DNA of 64,000 nucleotides, from NCBI GenBank assembly GCA_036936605.1, contig JAUPFV010000004.1:290574009-290638008 (forward strand). The letters are read 5' to 3'. Source of the DNA: Limnanthes douglasii subsp. nivea. Its lineage: Eukaryota; Streptophyta; Magnoliopsida; Brassicales; Limnanthaceae. Position numbers and translations under genes: made by a program. Under the pieces are notes generated by a model that searched no databases, had not been told where the DNA came from, and saw nothing but the letters and a program-made list of their open reading frames with translations. Positions 9,237 through 21,040 of this stretch are shown piece after piece (the first letter of the stretch is position 1; each line of letters opens with the position of its first letter).

Positions 9237-10460
9237 TAATTTGGTGATATTCAGACCACCTTGTTTAAAATGATGACATATAGTTTTTTAAATTTGTCTA
9301 GTGCATCATTTTCTCATTAGTAGTGGAACCCCACAAGTATTTTTAAAAATTATTTCAATCCTTACAATGATAAATTGAGGAATTTTATAGCTTTGTAGCC
9401 AGTAAGTTGGGATAGCCATCAAGGCTGAGTTAATAAGAAGTAAACTTCCAACATATGAACTATTCTTATCCCCCCAATCAGATATTTTGTATTGATTTTG
9501 TTTAAAAGGTTGTTGTAGTTGCTTTCCTTATTGCTGTTGTTAATTGTGATACCACGATAATCTATAGGAAGGTAAGAGCAACTGAAACCTGTTTGAGAAG
9601 TTAGAGAAAAAATATTTATTTTGTTAAGTTTAGCAGGGATGATAATCTTTGTCTTGTTTTTGTTTATGACTGCTCATTAATGTCTTGGTAATTCTGAAGA
9701 AATTTACCAAGATTATCAATAAATGTATCATTACTTTTGGTAAAAACAAAATATCATCACTAAAAACTAATATTGGAATCAAAAGATCACTTCTAGCAGT
9801 AAAGTTTATGGATTTGTTTTGATCAAACAACTTGAATATGCCTCTTATAAGGACTTCATAAACTATAATAAAGAGACTTATGGAGAGGGGATCCCACCCA
9901 TTTATAAGAGTAGAAACAAAAACATAAATTATAAGATTATGAATGAGGTTATCAAAGCTTAAAAAGAAAGCAAAAGAGACCATACCTTTAGATAAGAAAT
10001 TATGGGATAATTTGTCAAAAGCTTTTTACATATATAGTTGGATCATGATGTTTCCATGTTTCATTTGTATTTTTAGATAATAAACAAGCTCCTTGGCTAT
10101 AAATATATTATCCTGAATAGCTCTGTTGGAAACATAGGCACCTTAAACAGCTGAAATAATTTTAGGGAGTAAGGTGTTAAGCATGTTGTTAATAATTTTA
10201 GACATAATTCTATTAAGCTGGCTACAGAGACTGATGGGCTTAAAGTCTTTCCAATTTGTAGGAATCCATAGAAAGGCACAAGTCTTTCTTGATAATCAAC
10301 CAACAAGTTTTGAAAAAATTGTTGTTAAAACCATCAATCCCTGCAGCACTGTAGCTATTAAGGTTAGTGATGATATTATAAATTTGTTCTATCCAACCTT
10401 TTCCACTTGGAATTATTAGACCAAGTGTACTTAGAACCACTATAACCTGCATCCTCGAGC
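9237..10460 (-). pseudogene. LINE reverse transcriptase (copy A)
   Basis: The clearest part is 9630-9983 (minus), reading GWDPLSISLF, EVLIRGIFKLF and then LVFSDDILF. These match the G(D)PLSP.LF...E.L......FADD pattern of LINE RT. The catalytic box is FSDD, so both aspartates remain, but frameshifts and stops flank it. An upstream piece with SGKGWIEQIYNIITNLNSYS and AAGIDGFNNNFFK (about 10400-10310) fits the 'SPG(P)DG....FFK' entry of the domain. Confidence 0.65.
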
Positions 10461-10494
10461 TGACAGTATCTTATGAAGTGATTAAAGTCTTATG

Positions 10495-13400
10495 CATTGT
10501 CTAACCCATCCTATATTTATTTTTCTAAACTTGTCTGGTTCGGGTACCTGACATGTATTAGAATCCACCATCCTCAAGACAGGTGTGGTTCTTTCGACAT
10601 CAGAGAAAGAAATTATGTGAGTAATAGTACTGGTTGAAGATTATACCATATTTTGTATTATATAGAATAATTCGACCTCTAATATGTTTGGTGATGAGTC
10701 TTTTTTTCTGGATGTTGTATCAGTGATGTCTACCAAATATGTAGTGATTGACGATAGAGGATCTTGAGGGGCGGAGGATGTCCCGATGCCAGAAGATAAT
10801 GGAAAATGTCTTGTTTGTGATGTCTCACCAAGACTCAAAATTTAAAAAAATGAGAGACAAGATAACACCACAAACCGTAATGGAGGTGAAACACAAAATA
10901 AACTCGATGTTGGAGAAAGAGAGGAATATGGTAGATGGTGATGGACCTTTTAAGCCCAAGGCGCATGTCAAAGCAGTGCAAAAGCGGTAAGCCATCATTA
11001 TAAAGTTTATCTGACTGATACTTTAATTTTTTTTCCAAAGCATCAATGATCCTATCAGGAGGTGGTGTATATATTCCTCATTCTTTTAATGTTTTTGGGA
11101 CCTTTATATTTATTCGAGAGCATATTTGGGAGCTTTTTAGTTAGTATGCAGCTGAAGCTAGCAAAAGGGATCTTCCGGTGGACTTGACATTAACCAATTT
11201 AGTGAGAAGAAAACTAAGCTTAGGTGTCAAGGTAAGTTTAAGTTTAGAATATTTATCCTTATTTGTGCTGAATATATGTTTAATTTTTCTTGTAGAATCT
11301 ATATCGCATGTCGTTGTGAATGCGTTGGCTTTATTATGTTGGGGTAGTACAATACCCCTAACGTTCTAGCTGATCTTTGACCTCTACTTAAAGTTGTGGG
11401 TGAGCCTTTTAATCAAGATGTGAACCCGAAAAATATATTGTAAATATACAAAGTAACGAGATGAAATTTACAGTTGTAGTATCGGTATAATTAGGCCCCT
11501 CTTTAAAAAAGTCACTTCTGGTGTAAACTCTTAGACCTCCAAATACATGTCATATGCATACGTACTGCAACTTATACAAGAAATCAATTTGGCGGTCATG
11601 TATGTTGGTCGTCTATGTTCATCCTCTCAGTTAGAGTCCTTAAAGAACTATTTCAATCCTTACGTCGCTTCTTTTGATCTAGCTCAATTTGGTGTGATTG
11701 GATCATTTCCAAAAAAACGTTAAGAAAAATAACCTCTAGAACCTAACAATAGATACCCCCCCCCCCCATCTGGAGAAAAATTAACATTTCACGATATTTC
11801 TTTATCACTTGGCTTGCGATCTGGGTAAGCTAATCATAGTAGAAAAACCCATCTCTTAGGGATATATCTTAACCCTTGATTGTATATTATGAAACATTTC
11901 CCGCAAAGCAATAAACCATATATTAGCAGAATGTTCATTGTCCCTAAAAAACTGGGAAGCCTCTAGTACAAAACTTTGCTTCCCACTTTCTACAACTTAA
12001 TGGCCTTTATGGCTCCACGTGGCCAAATTTTAGAATGCTTCCCCTTTCGGCCATGACCATATTTGGTGCACTAGATTGTGCATCGTGGTTTATCATCTTT
12101 GGTAAAAATGCAAGAATCTTTAAAAACACATCATCATTGCAATATTCTCTAAGATGTACGCTACAAATTTCATGCCTCATAGGTCCCATGACCATTATAA
12201 GTATAAATAACTTGTATTTTTATCTCGTATTTTTTCTTTCACATGTATTGGTCCCCCCTCTTCCGAAGGTCGATGTTGCGGCTGATGCACTTTGATAGAG
12301 CTAAGGGCTTGGAGCCCACGTTAACACCCTCAAGACCTTTTTTACTTACGACTTGTTTTACATACCTGTTTTGGCGTAGGTATTGTTTGATGTACCCACT
12401 ACTATCTAGACTATTTGTACTTGTTGTTGACTATTGCTACTTACTTTGCATGGATACATCCACTTGTTGACGAACTTTTGTGACTTAGTTATCAAAATAA
12501 TATCTCGTAGTTTTCATAAATAATTATTTAATTTATTATAATGGTTTTTATACAAAAACTAAATAGTGTGTAAAAAATAAAGTTGAATCATATATAAAAG
12601 ATTAGAGAAGAATATGTATTAGTTGTATTTTCTATAAGGTATCTCTTATTTATAAAATAACGCCTCTCTTTATCCAGTCATAGATAATGGAATAAATAAC
12701 ATTTATTTCCATTTTACGCGAAAAAAGTGGTGAAAGTTATGCTCTTCCACGATAATTATGGAGTTATTTTTTTTCTGAGTTTCCTCAATTATAAAAATCT
12801 ATAACCTCACGGGCTTTAGAGTTGTTTGAGTCAAATAATTATTTATGAACACTTTTGGCCTTATCACTAGTTCCCTCAATTGCTAGTGTGCCGAGCATTC
12901 CTCTGACACCGAATAAAAGGACTCCAAAGACTTGGAATTATTATTCAAAGTTGCTTCCAATAACTTTCTTCCCTTCCCTAATGTAATTTCCAAGGTTTCT
13001 CGTACTGAAAAATGAACTTTTACTTTTTTTGTCTTAATTACTATCTTTGAACCTAAAGTCTCTGGATTGACAAGGCAAGTATTATATTCTATTTTAACTT
13101 TTAAATTACCAGAAGTCCCCCGATGGTTGGAGAATTGTTTGAAGCCTATTTAATCCCTCTGAAGTTCTTTTACACCATTGTTTTCTTTATTTTTAGTGAT
13201 CCACATCATAATGATTTGAATTTCACTTGGGATTGAATACTCATCGTTATTGGTAACCAAAATTGTCTTGGCATTCGTTGGACCTTGGCGAATAATATGA
13301 GCTAGCTATTTTTCCTCGACGAATATTTGTAGAGTAATATACCACGATAGAGAGAAAAATATTCAAACCTTGCCGATTACTTCGAATTTAAAATTCTTAC

Positions 13401-13800
13401 TCAACAAACCCTTATTGGTATTTTTATGAAGAAAAAAATAAACCATTTATTGGTCACTCGAAAGTTGATGTTCTTCCAAAACAAATATTTGTTGGGTATT
13501 TTTACAAGAATATAACCCAGTTGAGTATATATATTTAGAAAAAACAAGAGCATTTATATGGCATATATTTATTTTAATTTCTTACTATAGTGGCACATTG
13601 TTAGAAATCGTTGTACGCCTCAAAAGGGGAAAAACGTGCCACGAAACCTTTTATGATCTTACAAACATTGTAGTGGGAAAAAACTGCTCAAATATGTAAA
13701 AGTTTAAGTTATATAGAGAGCACCAAGAACACATAAAGATATGATAAGAAAATAAAAAAACTTACAAGTTTAAAAATGTATAAGAGAGAACATACACTTA
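10495..13800. other. Unassigned decayed repeat, possibly the antisense-ORF side of element G7
   Basis: Only short frames are visible (for example 10748-10990, polar, KMRDKITPQTVMEVKHKINS). None was identified. A candidate GT-AG intron lies on the plus strand at 11232-11295 (GTAAGTTTAAG...TTTCTTGTAG), 64 bp, short for a plant intron. SFDLAQFG at about 11670 is reminiscent of conserved text in gypsy antisense ORFs, which on the plus strand would fit a minus-strand G7. A run of 12 C lies at 11756-11767. At 13000-13310 the minus strand reads polar sequence without a recognised domain. The assignment is weak. Confidence 0.3.
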
Positions 13801-13879
13801 GAAAACATAAAGCTTTTGAAGTTCCACATTGCATGGCTGTATAAGAGGATATCACTCTACGCCGATCATTTTATAACTA

Positions 13880-14950
13880 GGAGCCTAAAATTTAGTAGTT
13901 ACACTTTAGGTCCTTTCCAATTCTGCCCTAGATTGTTGATGACTTTATCTTTTGCATTAAAAAAGACCCTTATATGGATCGCATCCTTTATTTGAAATTC
14001 ACGAGAGAAAATCTTAGTATCATGGAAGTTGCACATTATCATTCCTCAACTAGGTCTAGTACAGCCATGCATGTATACTCGTTTGTTTCTTCATATTAGA
14101 TTTTTATTCAAATTGAAGGCTGGAAAATTTATGTTAGGTTAGAAATTTAGGGAGGAGGCGTATCTCATCTCCAATGGGTTGGTTAGTCACCTTAAACTTA
14201 AAATATATTTTAGGGATAGAGTCGAGCCAAAAAGTTTTGTTGAATGCATATGGTTATGCAAAATAATTATGGTTCGACTTTCTGAAACTCCATCATATTA
14301 TCGTATGTTGACATTTTGGTGACCTCATACCTATAACATTATTAGTTCTGAGAAATTATATAATTTTTAGGCTCGTATTCTAGCCAATGGTTTAGTCTCC
14401 ACTCATTCAGAGAAATATGCTACTGTCATGTAAGGTATATTAGACCCCCATCCCCCAATATGTACAAACCCCACTGGTCGAAAGGAACAACTTTATAGAT
14501 CGACTTAATGGGTATTGGTGATACGAGAATTGGGTTCATAAATTGTTGATATCTATAGTGTCTGGGTAGTAGTTAGATAATAAGATTCACTTATGGAAGG
14601 ATTTTTACCTGCATGGGTTATATTTTTATCCTTTATGGAGTTCTTCGAGTTTGAAGAATTATTTTTTGTAGCTTATACAATGAATAAAAGTTATATCTAA
14701 CCCTCATAGGTAGAAATTTTTGTGAAACGTTACATAACAAGTATGTCGCAGATTGACACATATAGCCTCGACTTTGTCATTTAAGAGAATATTTGTTGTG
14801 AGGTAATCTATTGTTGGAGTTCACTAATATGATGGATCATCAAAAACCATAGTCTCATACATGTGTATTTAGAGGGTACAACTTGTACTTGCGGGAATAT
14901 GGTAGTTTTTTCTTACATGAATATCTATAGTTTGGATTTAAAGCTTCTAG
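13880..14950 (-). pseudogene. G7 integrase remnant
   Basis: The minus strand at about 14500-14380 reads KSIYKVVPFDQWGLYI, then AYFSE(stop)VETKPLARIR. This is the stretch around the first catalytic Asp of gypsy integrases (usual 'WGIDI.GP....VAIDYFTKWVEAKPLARI'); the Asp of the GIDI box is Tyr here. Many frame changes. It is identified only by local similarity. Confidence 0.55.
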
Positions 14951-15099
14951 AAAAAAATGAGTACGTCAACTATTGTGTTTTTAGCCCAAAGTACTTGCTT
15001 ATATTGTACATGTTAAAATGTTAAGGTCTCAAGCCCTTGTCTTTGGTATGTAAAGGGTAAGTGTATATTTATTAGCTTTAACTTATCCTAAAGTATGAT

Positions 15100-15290
15100 T
15101 GACTATCAAAGTTTAGTCAGTGAAGTCTTATATATCGTGCCCTACAAATATAAGAGAGTTAGAGTTCTACGATTGTTGCTTCATATTCAGTCTCATTGTT
15201 TGAGATAAGGAATCTAAATTTGATAGATTGATTTAGAAGTTTCGAGGGAGAAATTAGCTTAATAGTAGCTCTAAATCCTAACTTATTTGA
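15100..15290 (-). pseudogene. G7 second RNase H fragment
   Basis: The minus strand reads KFRFLISNNETEYEATIVEL, which fits the 'F....TNNEAEYEALL.GL' segment containing the catalytic Glu of the second (archaeal-like) RNase H of Tat-type elements. Only this fragment is legible. Confidence 0.5.
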
Positions 15291-15299
15291 ACCCTAAGA

Positions 15300-15780
15300 A
15301 TGCACACAAACTAGTTTCTCGTCCATGTATCGGAATTTGGTCAAATTTGTACTCAAATCAAAAGTTTCGACGAGCCCATGAGTTTTCAAAAATGTGATTT
15401 GTCACAAAATTTGATACCCAAGTTCAACCGACAAAGCCTTCAAAACCCAATTTTTATATTTAAGCATTATTTAAATATTTAAATATTATTTAAATATTAT
15501 TTAAATATTTTATTTTAAGATATTTATGTAATTTCCTTATTTTGGGATCATGGTTTTTGATAGTTGATATATAAAGCATCATATACCCTATTTTTTATGA
15601 GTGGTTTATCATATAATAAAATTACAAACTTTGAGTCTAGGAGAACCAGCGTGTTCCTGAAACCCTACAGATTTTTTATCGTTGTTTATTTCTTCTAATA
15701 CTCACTGCGTTATTACTATCCAATTTTGGTATCTATGCGGGATTTGATGATGTAATAGATGGCTCAATATGTGACTCTTT
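15300..15780 (+). mobile_element. Possible LTR-like insertion within G7
   Basis: This block interrupts G7 between its RNase H pieces and cannot be read as pol. It has a run of ATTTAAATATT repeats (15460-15510), a TATA-like TATATAAAG near 15567 and, at about 15734, TTGGTATCTATGCGGG, which recalls the TGGTATC start of the initiator-Met-tRNA primer site used by many plant LTR elements. A solo LTR or LTR end is the simplest reading, but no partner LTR or target repeat was found. Confidence 0.25.
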
Positions 15781-16179
15781 CTTCTTTTACTAGAACTGCA
15801 CTAACATCATAATAAAAAACCCGTAAGTATATGTAAAAAATATCACTTGAGTTCGGTCATGTGAGGATTTCAAGATAAGCTATTTGTTATCTGGTTTTTG
15901 GTATGCATCATCCTATTTTGACCTTCAGTTGAACTGTCTGAACCCATTTATTGTTGTAAAAAATAAAGCACACTTATCAAAAGATATGGAATGAATGGGT
16001 TTAAGGCATCTGACCTTCATGTGAGAATCTGATCCTATCTGATTGTTTGTGATGGTTCCATAGTCGCTAGATTACCTAGTCGGGTCAGGTCTCCATTGAT
16101 TATTCTTTTTCTAATCAAGTACCTCAAATTTTTATAGAATGGACTCTAAATGTTTTTTTTCTGAATTAATCTTGAGATT

Positions 16180-16575
16180 TACTATTCAAAAGTGTCTTAA
16201 GGTTTCTTCCAGACCTTTTAGGTGATTCTGTTTTTCTCGGTTGGTGACTTGAATATCGTCTATGTATATCTGAACGTTCCTCTTAATTTGGATAAAAAAT
16301 GTTTTGTTTACCAAACGTTAGTATGTTGTATCTGCATTTTTTAGATCATAAGGCACTACCTTGTATCAGTGTAAATCTTACTGAATCATGAAGGTTGTGC
16401 ATTCTTCATTATGAGATGCATGAAAATTTTATTATACCCTAAGTATACATCTATGAATAATAATTTTATGTAGCACAAAGTGGCATCCACCAGTTGGTCA
16501 ATTCTTTTGACCGAGAATAGATCTTTCAGATAGGCCCGGTTGAGGTTGATAAATTCATACATATCTTCCATTTTA
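16180..16575 (-). pseudogene. G7 reverse transcriptase remnant
   Basis: The minus-strand frame 16571-16386 reads FINLNRAYLKD, RIDQLVDATL and DVYLGYNKI. These match the gypsy RT block 'DFTNLNRACPKD...IDQLVDAT...MDAYSGYNQI'. Further on, at about 16290-16210, YIDDIQVTN corresponds to the catalytic Y(V/I)DD box, and both aspartates are kept. Frames are broken between the two. Confidence 0.7.
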
Positions 16576-17029
16576 TTTTTTATCTTTTAGAATAAATAAA
16601 TTTTCATCCATACATGGTATAATACTTATGTATTGTAACTAGTCTGTTTTATTCTGTTGATATAGAAAATGATAGCTTTATTTTTCTCATGAGAAAATGG
16701 TATGTATTTATGTTCAATCAACCGAAAGTTAGTTTTAGTAGATATCTTATGACATGATAAGAAGGCCAATATTGTGTGATTTCTTGTGCAATCCATGGAA
16801 AAATATCCAAATTATTGATTAAAATAATATTTAGTTTAGAGGACCTATTACAGATCTTGTCTAATACCGATTATTTTTCATATTCTAAGTGTAACTTCCT
16901 CTACTACATCATTAGACTAAATATTTTTAGGGGTATCTTCTGATCATCTATATCGACTAGGATAATAAAGGTATTGGTCAATTCTTATTTTTTGTAAACT
17001 AAATGAAGTATCATATCATTATCTGGCTA

Positions 17030-17180
17030 CGTACTATTTGTCACAGATGACGTGGATTGCTCAATTGACAATGTAACATATGAATTGATGCATAATATAT
17101 TTTATGGCATAGATTTTATTGAGCCAAAGTTAACCAAGAATAAAGTTTTAAGATGAATGACGGTCTCTAATAATGAATAT
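17030..17180 (-). pseudogene. G7 protease tail remnant
   Basis: The minus strand reads FILG(stop)LWLNKIYAI..IMHQFICYIVN, which fits the stretch following the aspartic protease in Tat elements ('ILGRPWLH....STLHQCLKY'). The catalytic DTG could not be located. Confidence 0.4.
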
Positions 17181-17399
17181 ACATTGTATTTGTTTATACA
17201 TTTACCTATTCAAGGGTAACATCTAGTCTTATCTAGTATATCACTTGATTCTAGGGTCTGTAAAAACTGATTAGGATTCTTTCAAAGGGTTACATTGATA
17301 TTATGTGTCATATTTTATCTAACTCTTATTGAAAATTATATTTACAACCCTTTTTATGGGATCTTACCCCCTCAAGTCGTCATCTTTGAAATGATAGAA

Positions 17400-18400
17400 T
17401 GGGAAAAAATCGTGACAATATAAAAATATTGTCCGGTTGATTTGTTGAACTTCAAGTTCAATGATGTGTCTTTTTCGAGAGAAATAAATATCATTGTGAG
17501 GGCTTCAGCAACAATTTTTAATTTTTTTTCCTTCTTAGATTATAATCTAAGTACTTGTTGCAGGCTTCAAGAACTGTCATGGTTTTGATTGCCAGTTATG
17601 CTGGAGCTTCAATTGTTTCCTAAGAGGGCTCAACCGTGAGGGATGGTGCCTTGTCATTTGTATTTTATTTAAAAGTAATATAGGTTGGGGGCTTAATTTT
17701 TTCTATAATTCTTCCATCATTAATCATGTTTTAATATCATATATCATAGCCTAGGACTCTCGAGTGTGATGGCTAGTGTTGTTAAGATATTTACAAAATT
17801 TATTAGGATTTTTGAACTCCTTTGAACACCATATTTTATGTGGATTTTCAAAGCTAAACTGAACCTTTATCTCACTTATAGATCACGATCATAACTTTGG
17901 TGATCTTAGTGCACTGGGTATTTGAACCCCCTTGTTGTTGAAAGTCTTACCCATTGTGATTTTTTGCTCTTATTTCGAGAATTTCGTATTTTTAAAGGAA
18001 TATCGGTGGTGAGATAACTCCACAACATACTTTCCTGATTGAACTAGAGACACTAGGATAGGCTCATGTTGTACGTAAACCAGATGGTATAAAGAATAAG
18101 CATTTGGCCTTCCAATAATTCTTGCTTGTATGTTTACTTCTATTTTTATCTATTTTTTATCGACCAACATGTTGTGGAGCATACCTTATTCGTACAGAAT
18201 TTCGTCTACCAAATCGTGGAGAACTTTAAGGTTATTCTTGGTTTTAACAAACCTATTGGCATACTCGCGCACACTATCATTCATTTCCAACTTACAATAG
18301 ATAATGTAATTTGTATTACCTTACTCCTAATAAATTCATCTTAGAATGCTATGCAATGATCTTTGAATGTATAAATCAAGCCTGTATACAACAAGTTGAG
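17400..18400 (-). pseudogene. G7 gag remnant
   Basis: The best piece is at about 18290-18180 on the minus strand: LEMNDSVREYANRFVKTKNN, matching the 'NESLRDY..RF.....' motif of Tat-type gag proteins seen in G1, G2, G5 and G6. Frameshifts are needed to extend it. The stretch from 18400 to 19000 on the minus strand is polar but not recognisable. Confidence 0.45.
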
Positions 18401-20063
18401 CCACGTTAGGGAGATTCATGAAAAAGTCATAGAGATATATCAGCATAATATCCTGTCATTACCGTCAAACCCTATTATCTCATTTCATAATTTTTTGATA
18501 TGATGCTCGAGGTTCTTTATTCCACCTTATTTATCCATTTTGTACCGGTTGAATTTCCGTGGTAGATTTCCTACCAATATTTGTGAAGCTAGCGCGGACA
18601 CAAGGATATTTATTTTAATTTTTGCTCCCACCGTCCACAATATCCATAAAGTTTCTTACTTGAGATGTGAATGCTCATCAAGAGGGTTTGTTATTTATTA
18701 CGCACAAGCTATTGTTGGCCAAAATTAGGGGTTAGAAGATAGAACAAAGGATATGATAGTGTCTTAAAGAACCTGGTAGGATTATTTTCCTCTCTATTAT
18801 TGGGATTGGCTCGGGTATATACTTTGTCATTTTGATGACAGATAAGAGATAGAATTTCGGTGCGAGTACGATAGTGTGTGTAAGGATGAAGTATTTTATT
18901 GTCAATCAATCTATTTTCATATCGGTCATTGAAGTGTCCTTCTCGGAGAATCTCCTTTGATAGGTGATTTTCTTTGTTCCTTTGAATATCCATATCGTAA
19001 AATTGGACAAGTTAAAGCTAACTCAATATCCAAAGATAAGTTTGATATGAAACAAAGGCAGAATAACTCATATGATTCGGTCATCGGAGATCTAATATAT
19101 GCTGAAGTTTATATAAAGCCAGATATTCTTTTGTCAATCATTGGAAATCAATCAAAAATCACTCCACTCCATTGAGTCTAAATTGCTCTTCGTCTCTCAA
19201 TAATCGATTATAATTTTTTGTTTCTACAGGTAGAATTTATAGAGGATAAACAAAGCTATTCTTATTATTTTTATATATTAAAATGGTATAGATTCTTATT
19301 TCAATATTTATCTTTTTTATTTTTATATGTGTCTACCTGTGAAAAGAGTGATGATACATTTTAAGGTAAATTAGACTTGAATTTTTCTTCAATTTTCATT
19401 TTAGAAGAATAAGACGATGGTTGGGTAAAGAAATGTGGCTCATGAATTTGTACATAGTCTCGTAAATTATGAAACAAGCTTTACGACGAAATGCGACCCG
19501 TGATTTATGGTAAAAGTTAGTTATATATCGTAAAGTGCTAAGTGCAAGTTTGTGATTCAAAATTCTTTGTTCGCAATCGTGAAATTGTGAATTATAAAAG
19601 AAGAATATTTAATAAAACACCAACTGCAAATCATAAAATTTAGAATAACGAATCATGAAACAAAACTAAAAACTGTTTGAAACGTGAATCACAAAGTATA
19701 AATCATGAAACAAGACGATATATCCAAACAAGACAAACATTCAGAGGAGGATTGTGGTAGCAGCAGTTCTACTAGTGGACACTCACAAGAGAATGCGTCT
19801 GAACAAAAGCCAAAGGCGGTTGAATAACATCTTTTATGTTTTCAATGTTATCTCTCTTTTATATTTTACGTTTTCATGTTTTCAATGTTATCTCTCTTTC
19901 ATATATTTCTTTTTGAATTATAAATCTCTGTAAGCTCATGAGATCTTGTGTTCTTTTGTCGAATTTTATAAATGAAAATATATTCGTTTATCGTATAAAG
20001 TTATATCTTCAGATTTCACTCAAACAAAGGTGATCCACCGCCAAACATTTAAAATTTTTAATA
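18400..20063. other. Unassigned spacer
   Basis: No gene can be supported. 19430-19730 is rich in short half-palindromes of the type CGTGAATTATAAA and TCATGAAAC in both orientations, like a decayed repeat. At 19750-19830 a short serine/glutamate-rich frame (EEDCGSSSSTSGHSQENASE) ends in a stop. It is followed by two direct copies of TTTTCAATGTTATCTCTCTTT (about 19838 and 19875), which could be a 3' UTR or LTR end. The origin is unknown. Confidence 0.3.
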
Positions 20064-20068
20064 GTACT

Positions 20069-20388
20069 TGATAGTTCTTAGAATATTTATGATCGATTAC
20101 CGAATAACGTGTATGATGGACATGTGAATAAGTACAAAGTTTTAGAGACATAAAGTACTCAAAATAAAGTACCAAGATTAGAAAGTACCCTTTTCCCAAA
20201 AATGGATCTTTCCTTATATAGTGACAGTGGTGGGTTTCACTTTCACATATTATGTTTCTTCTAATTACATATTAGCCCCCATATTTAAACTTATTTCTTA
20301 CATTTCCTATCTTTACAAATAGATCTCTATATGTCTTTACATTATCAATTGAGCCCTTTAATAATCTTGGCATTTTATGCCCTCATCA
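20069..20388 (-). repeat. G5 3' LTR
   Basis: 320 bp, TGATAGTTCTTAG...CCCTCATCA as written on the plus strand, aligning over its whole length with 25561-25888. On the minus strand it begins TGATGAGGGCATAAAATGCC. It is preceded on the element strand by a polypurine tract (complement of TAGCCCCCTAG at 20390-20400). Confidence 0.88.
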
Positions 20389-20389
20389 A

Positions 20390-20400
20390 TAGCCCCCTAG
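20390..20400 (-). promoter_or_regulatory. G5 polypurine tract
   Basis: On the minus strand this reads CTAGGGGGCTA directly before the 3' LTR, the expected site for priming plus-strand DNA synthesis. Confidence 0.6.
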
Positions 20401-20728
20401 TTTTGCGGAGAATCAAGCAAAAACTATTTGACTTTTGAACCTTCTGGTCGAGATTTTGCGTTAGTTTTTTTGTCGACCCCTTTAATAGCGATGCTGCAGT
20501 TTACATGTTTTTTGCCGAGTCTGCAATTAGTGGGGTCGGCAGGTTGATCTGCCAATCTTCAAGACTGGTATGCTAAGGGCCGACCTATCGGTCTGTTGTA
20601 TTTTGCTGTGTCGGATCTAACCAGGATTGAACCCAGCCTCTTTGGCCCATCTCTTACATGCATTGGGTCAAACTGTTTTTTCCAAGGGCCCATTTCCTTT
20701 ACTTACAGAACCGGTTCGCTGATTCGCC

Positions 20729-20946
20729 CACGTGTCACTCATCAATTCTTCGTTTGTATTCGCAGTTCTCAACCGTTAAGCTGCCTCACGCGTGCATCAT
20801 AAGTCTAGCCCCCTAGGTCTGTTGTAGCTGTCAGGATGGACACGTGTCTTGCGATAACTGGACTATACTTTAACTAGCATTTTGGTTAAAGGACTTGTGC
20901 TTCTTCATAGAGCAAACCTTTGCCACGCTCACTTGGCTATAAATAG
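20729..20946 (+). promoter_or_regulatory. Promoter-like region of the G5 antisense ORF
   Basis: CACGTG occurs at 20729-20734 and 20841-20846 (GGACACGTGTC). CTATAAATAG (20937-20946) lies 95 bp upstream of the antisense ORF ATG at 21041. A CT/GA-rich leader follows. The arrangement G-box, TATA, ATG is repeated in G1 and G3. Transcription is inferred. Confidence 0.55.
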
Positions 20947-21040
20947 TTATACTTCTCTATTCTCACATTTTATCTGAGTTCTAGAGAGATAAACACTTGC
21001 TACTCCCCATATCTTAGAGAGAGAAACTTTGATTTTGTTT

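Larger units (their letters stand above)
3331..10494. repeat. Segmental duplication, copy A (partner 32972-38078)
   Basis: Homology with copy B starts abruptly at GAGAAAAGAAGATTTGAAG (3331; B 32972) and ends abruptly near TTAAAGTCTTATG (about 10494; B about 38078). Both copies contain, in the same order, a hAT remnant, about 1.2 kb of unassigned DNA and a minus-strand LINE. By eye there are about 13 mismatches in the ~195 bp from 7850/35590. Copy A has an extra 1.8 kb at 4802-6590 (the Pack-MULE), about 110 bp near 7215-7330 and about 290 bp near 8285-8575. Because the LINE 3' flank is shared, this is duplication of a segment and not two independent LINE insertions. Confidence 0.85.
7842..10494 (-). 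mobile_element. LINE (L1-type, with RNase H), 5'-truncated copy A
   Basis: Read on the minus strand, pieces of a plant L1-type ORF2 appear in order. RT comes at about 10450-9240 (FSDD in place of the usual ADD at about 9750), then the thumb/connection with LGINLGN-like spacing, a tail with IFWVIWKARNN (8400-8470), and an RNase H domain (8257-7842). The frames are broken by many stops. Homology with copy B stops at about 10494, inside the region before the RT core, so endonuclease and ORF1 are absent here. The 3' end must lie left of 7842 but no poly-A or target repeat is clear. It cannot move. Confidence 0.75.
13800..18400 (-). mobile_element. G7: old Ty3/gypsy retrotransposon, heavily decayed
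   Basis: On the minus strand the order gag (about 18350-17400), protease tail (17180-17030), RT (16575-16180), RNase H (about 15290-15100) and integrase (14950-13900) can be followed in short matching pieces broken by stops and frameshifts. No LTRs, PBS or target repeats could be identified, and the outer limits are uncertain. It is the most eroded gypsy element here. An LTR-like block appears inserted at about 15300-15780. Confidence 0.65.

Noticed and set aside
11178..11369. Gene with an intron at 11232-11295
   Set aside because: Splice-like sites are present, but at 64 bp the intron is short and neither flanking exon matches anything. Kept only as a remark.
11756..11767. Run of 12 C
   Set aside because: Striking in AT-rich DNA but isolated. 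It could be a simple-repeat expansion or a sequencing artefact, and nothing around it gives it a role.
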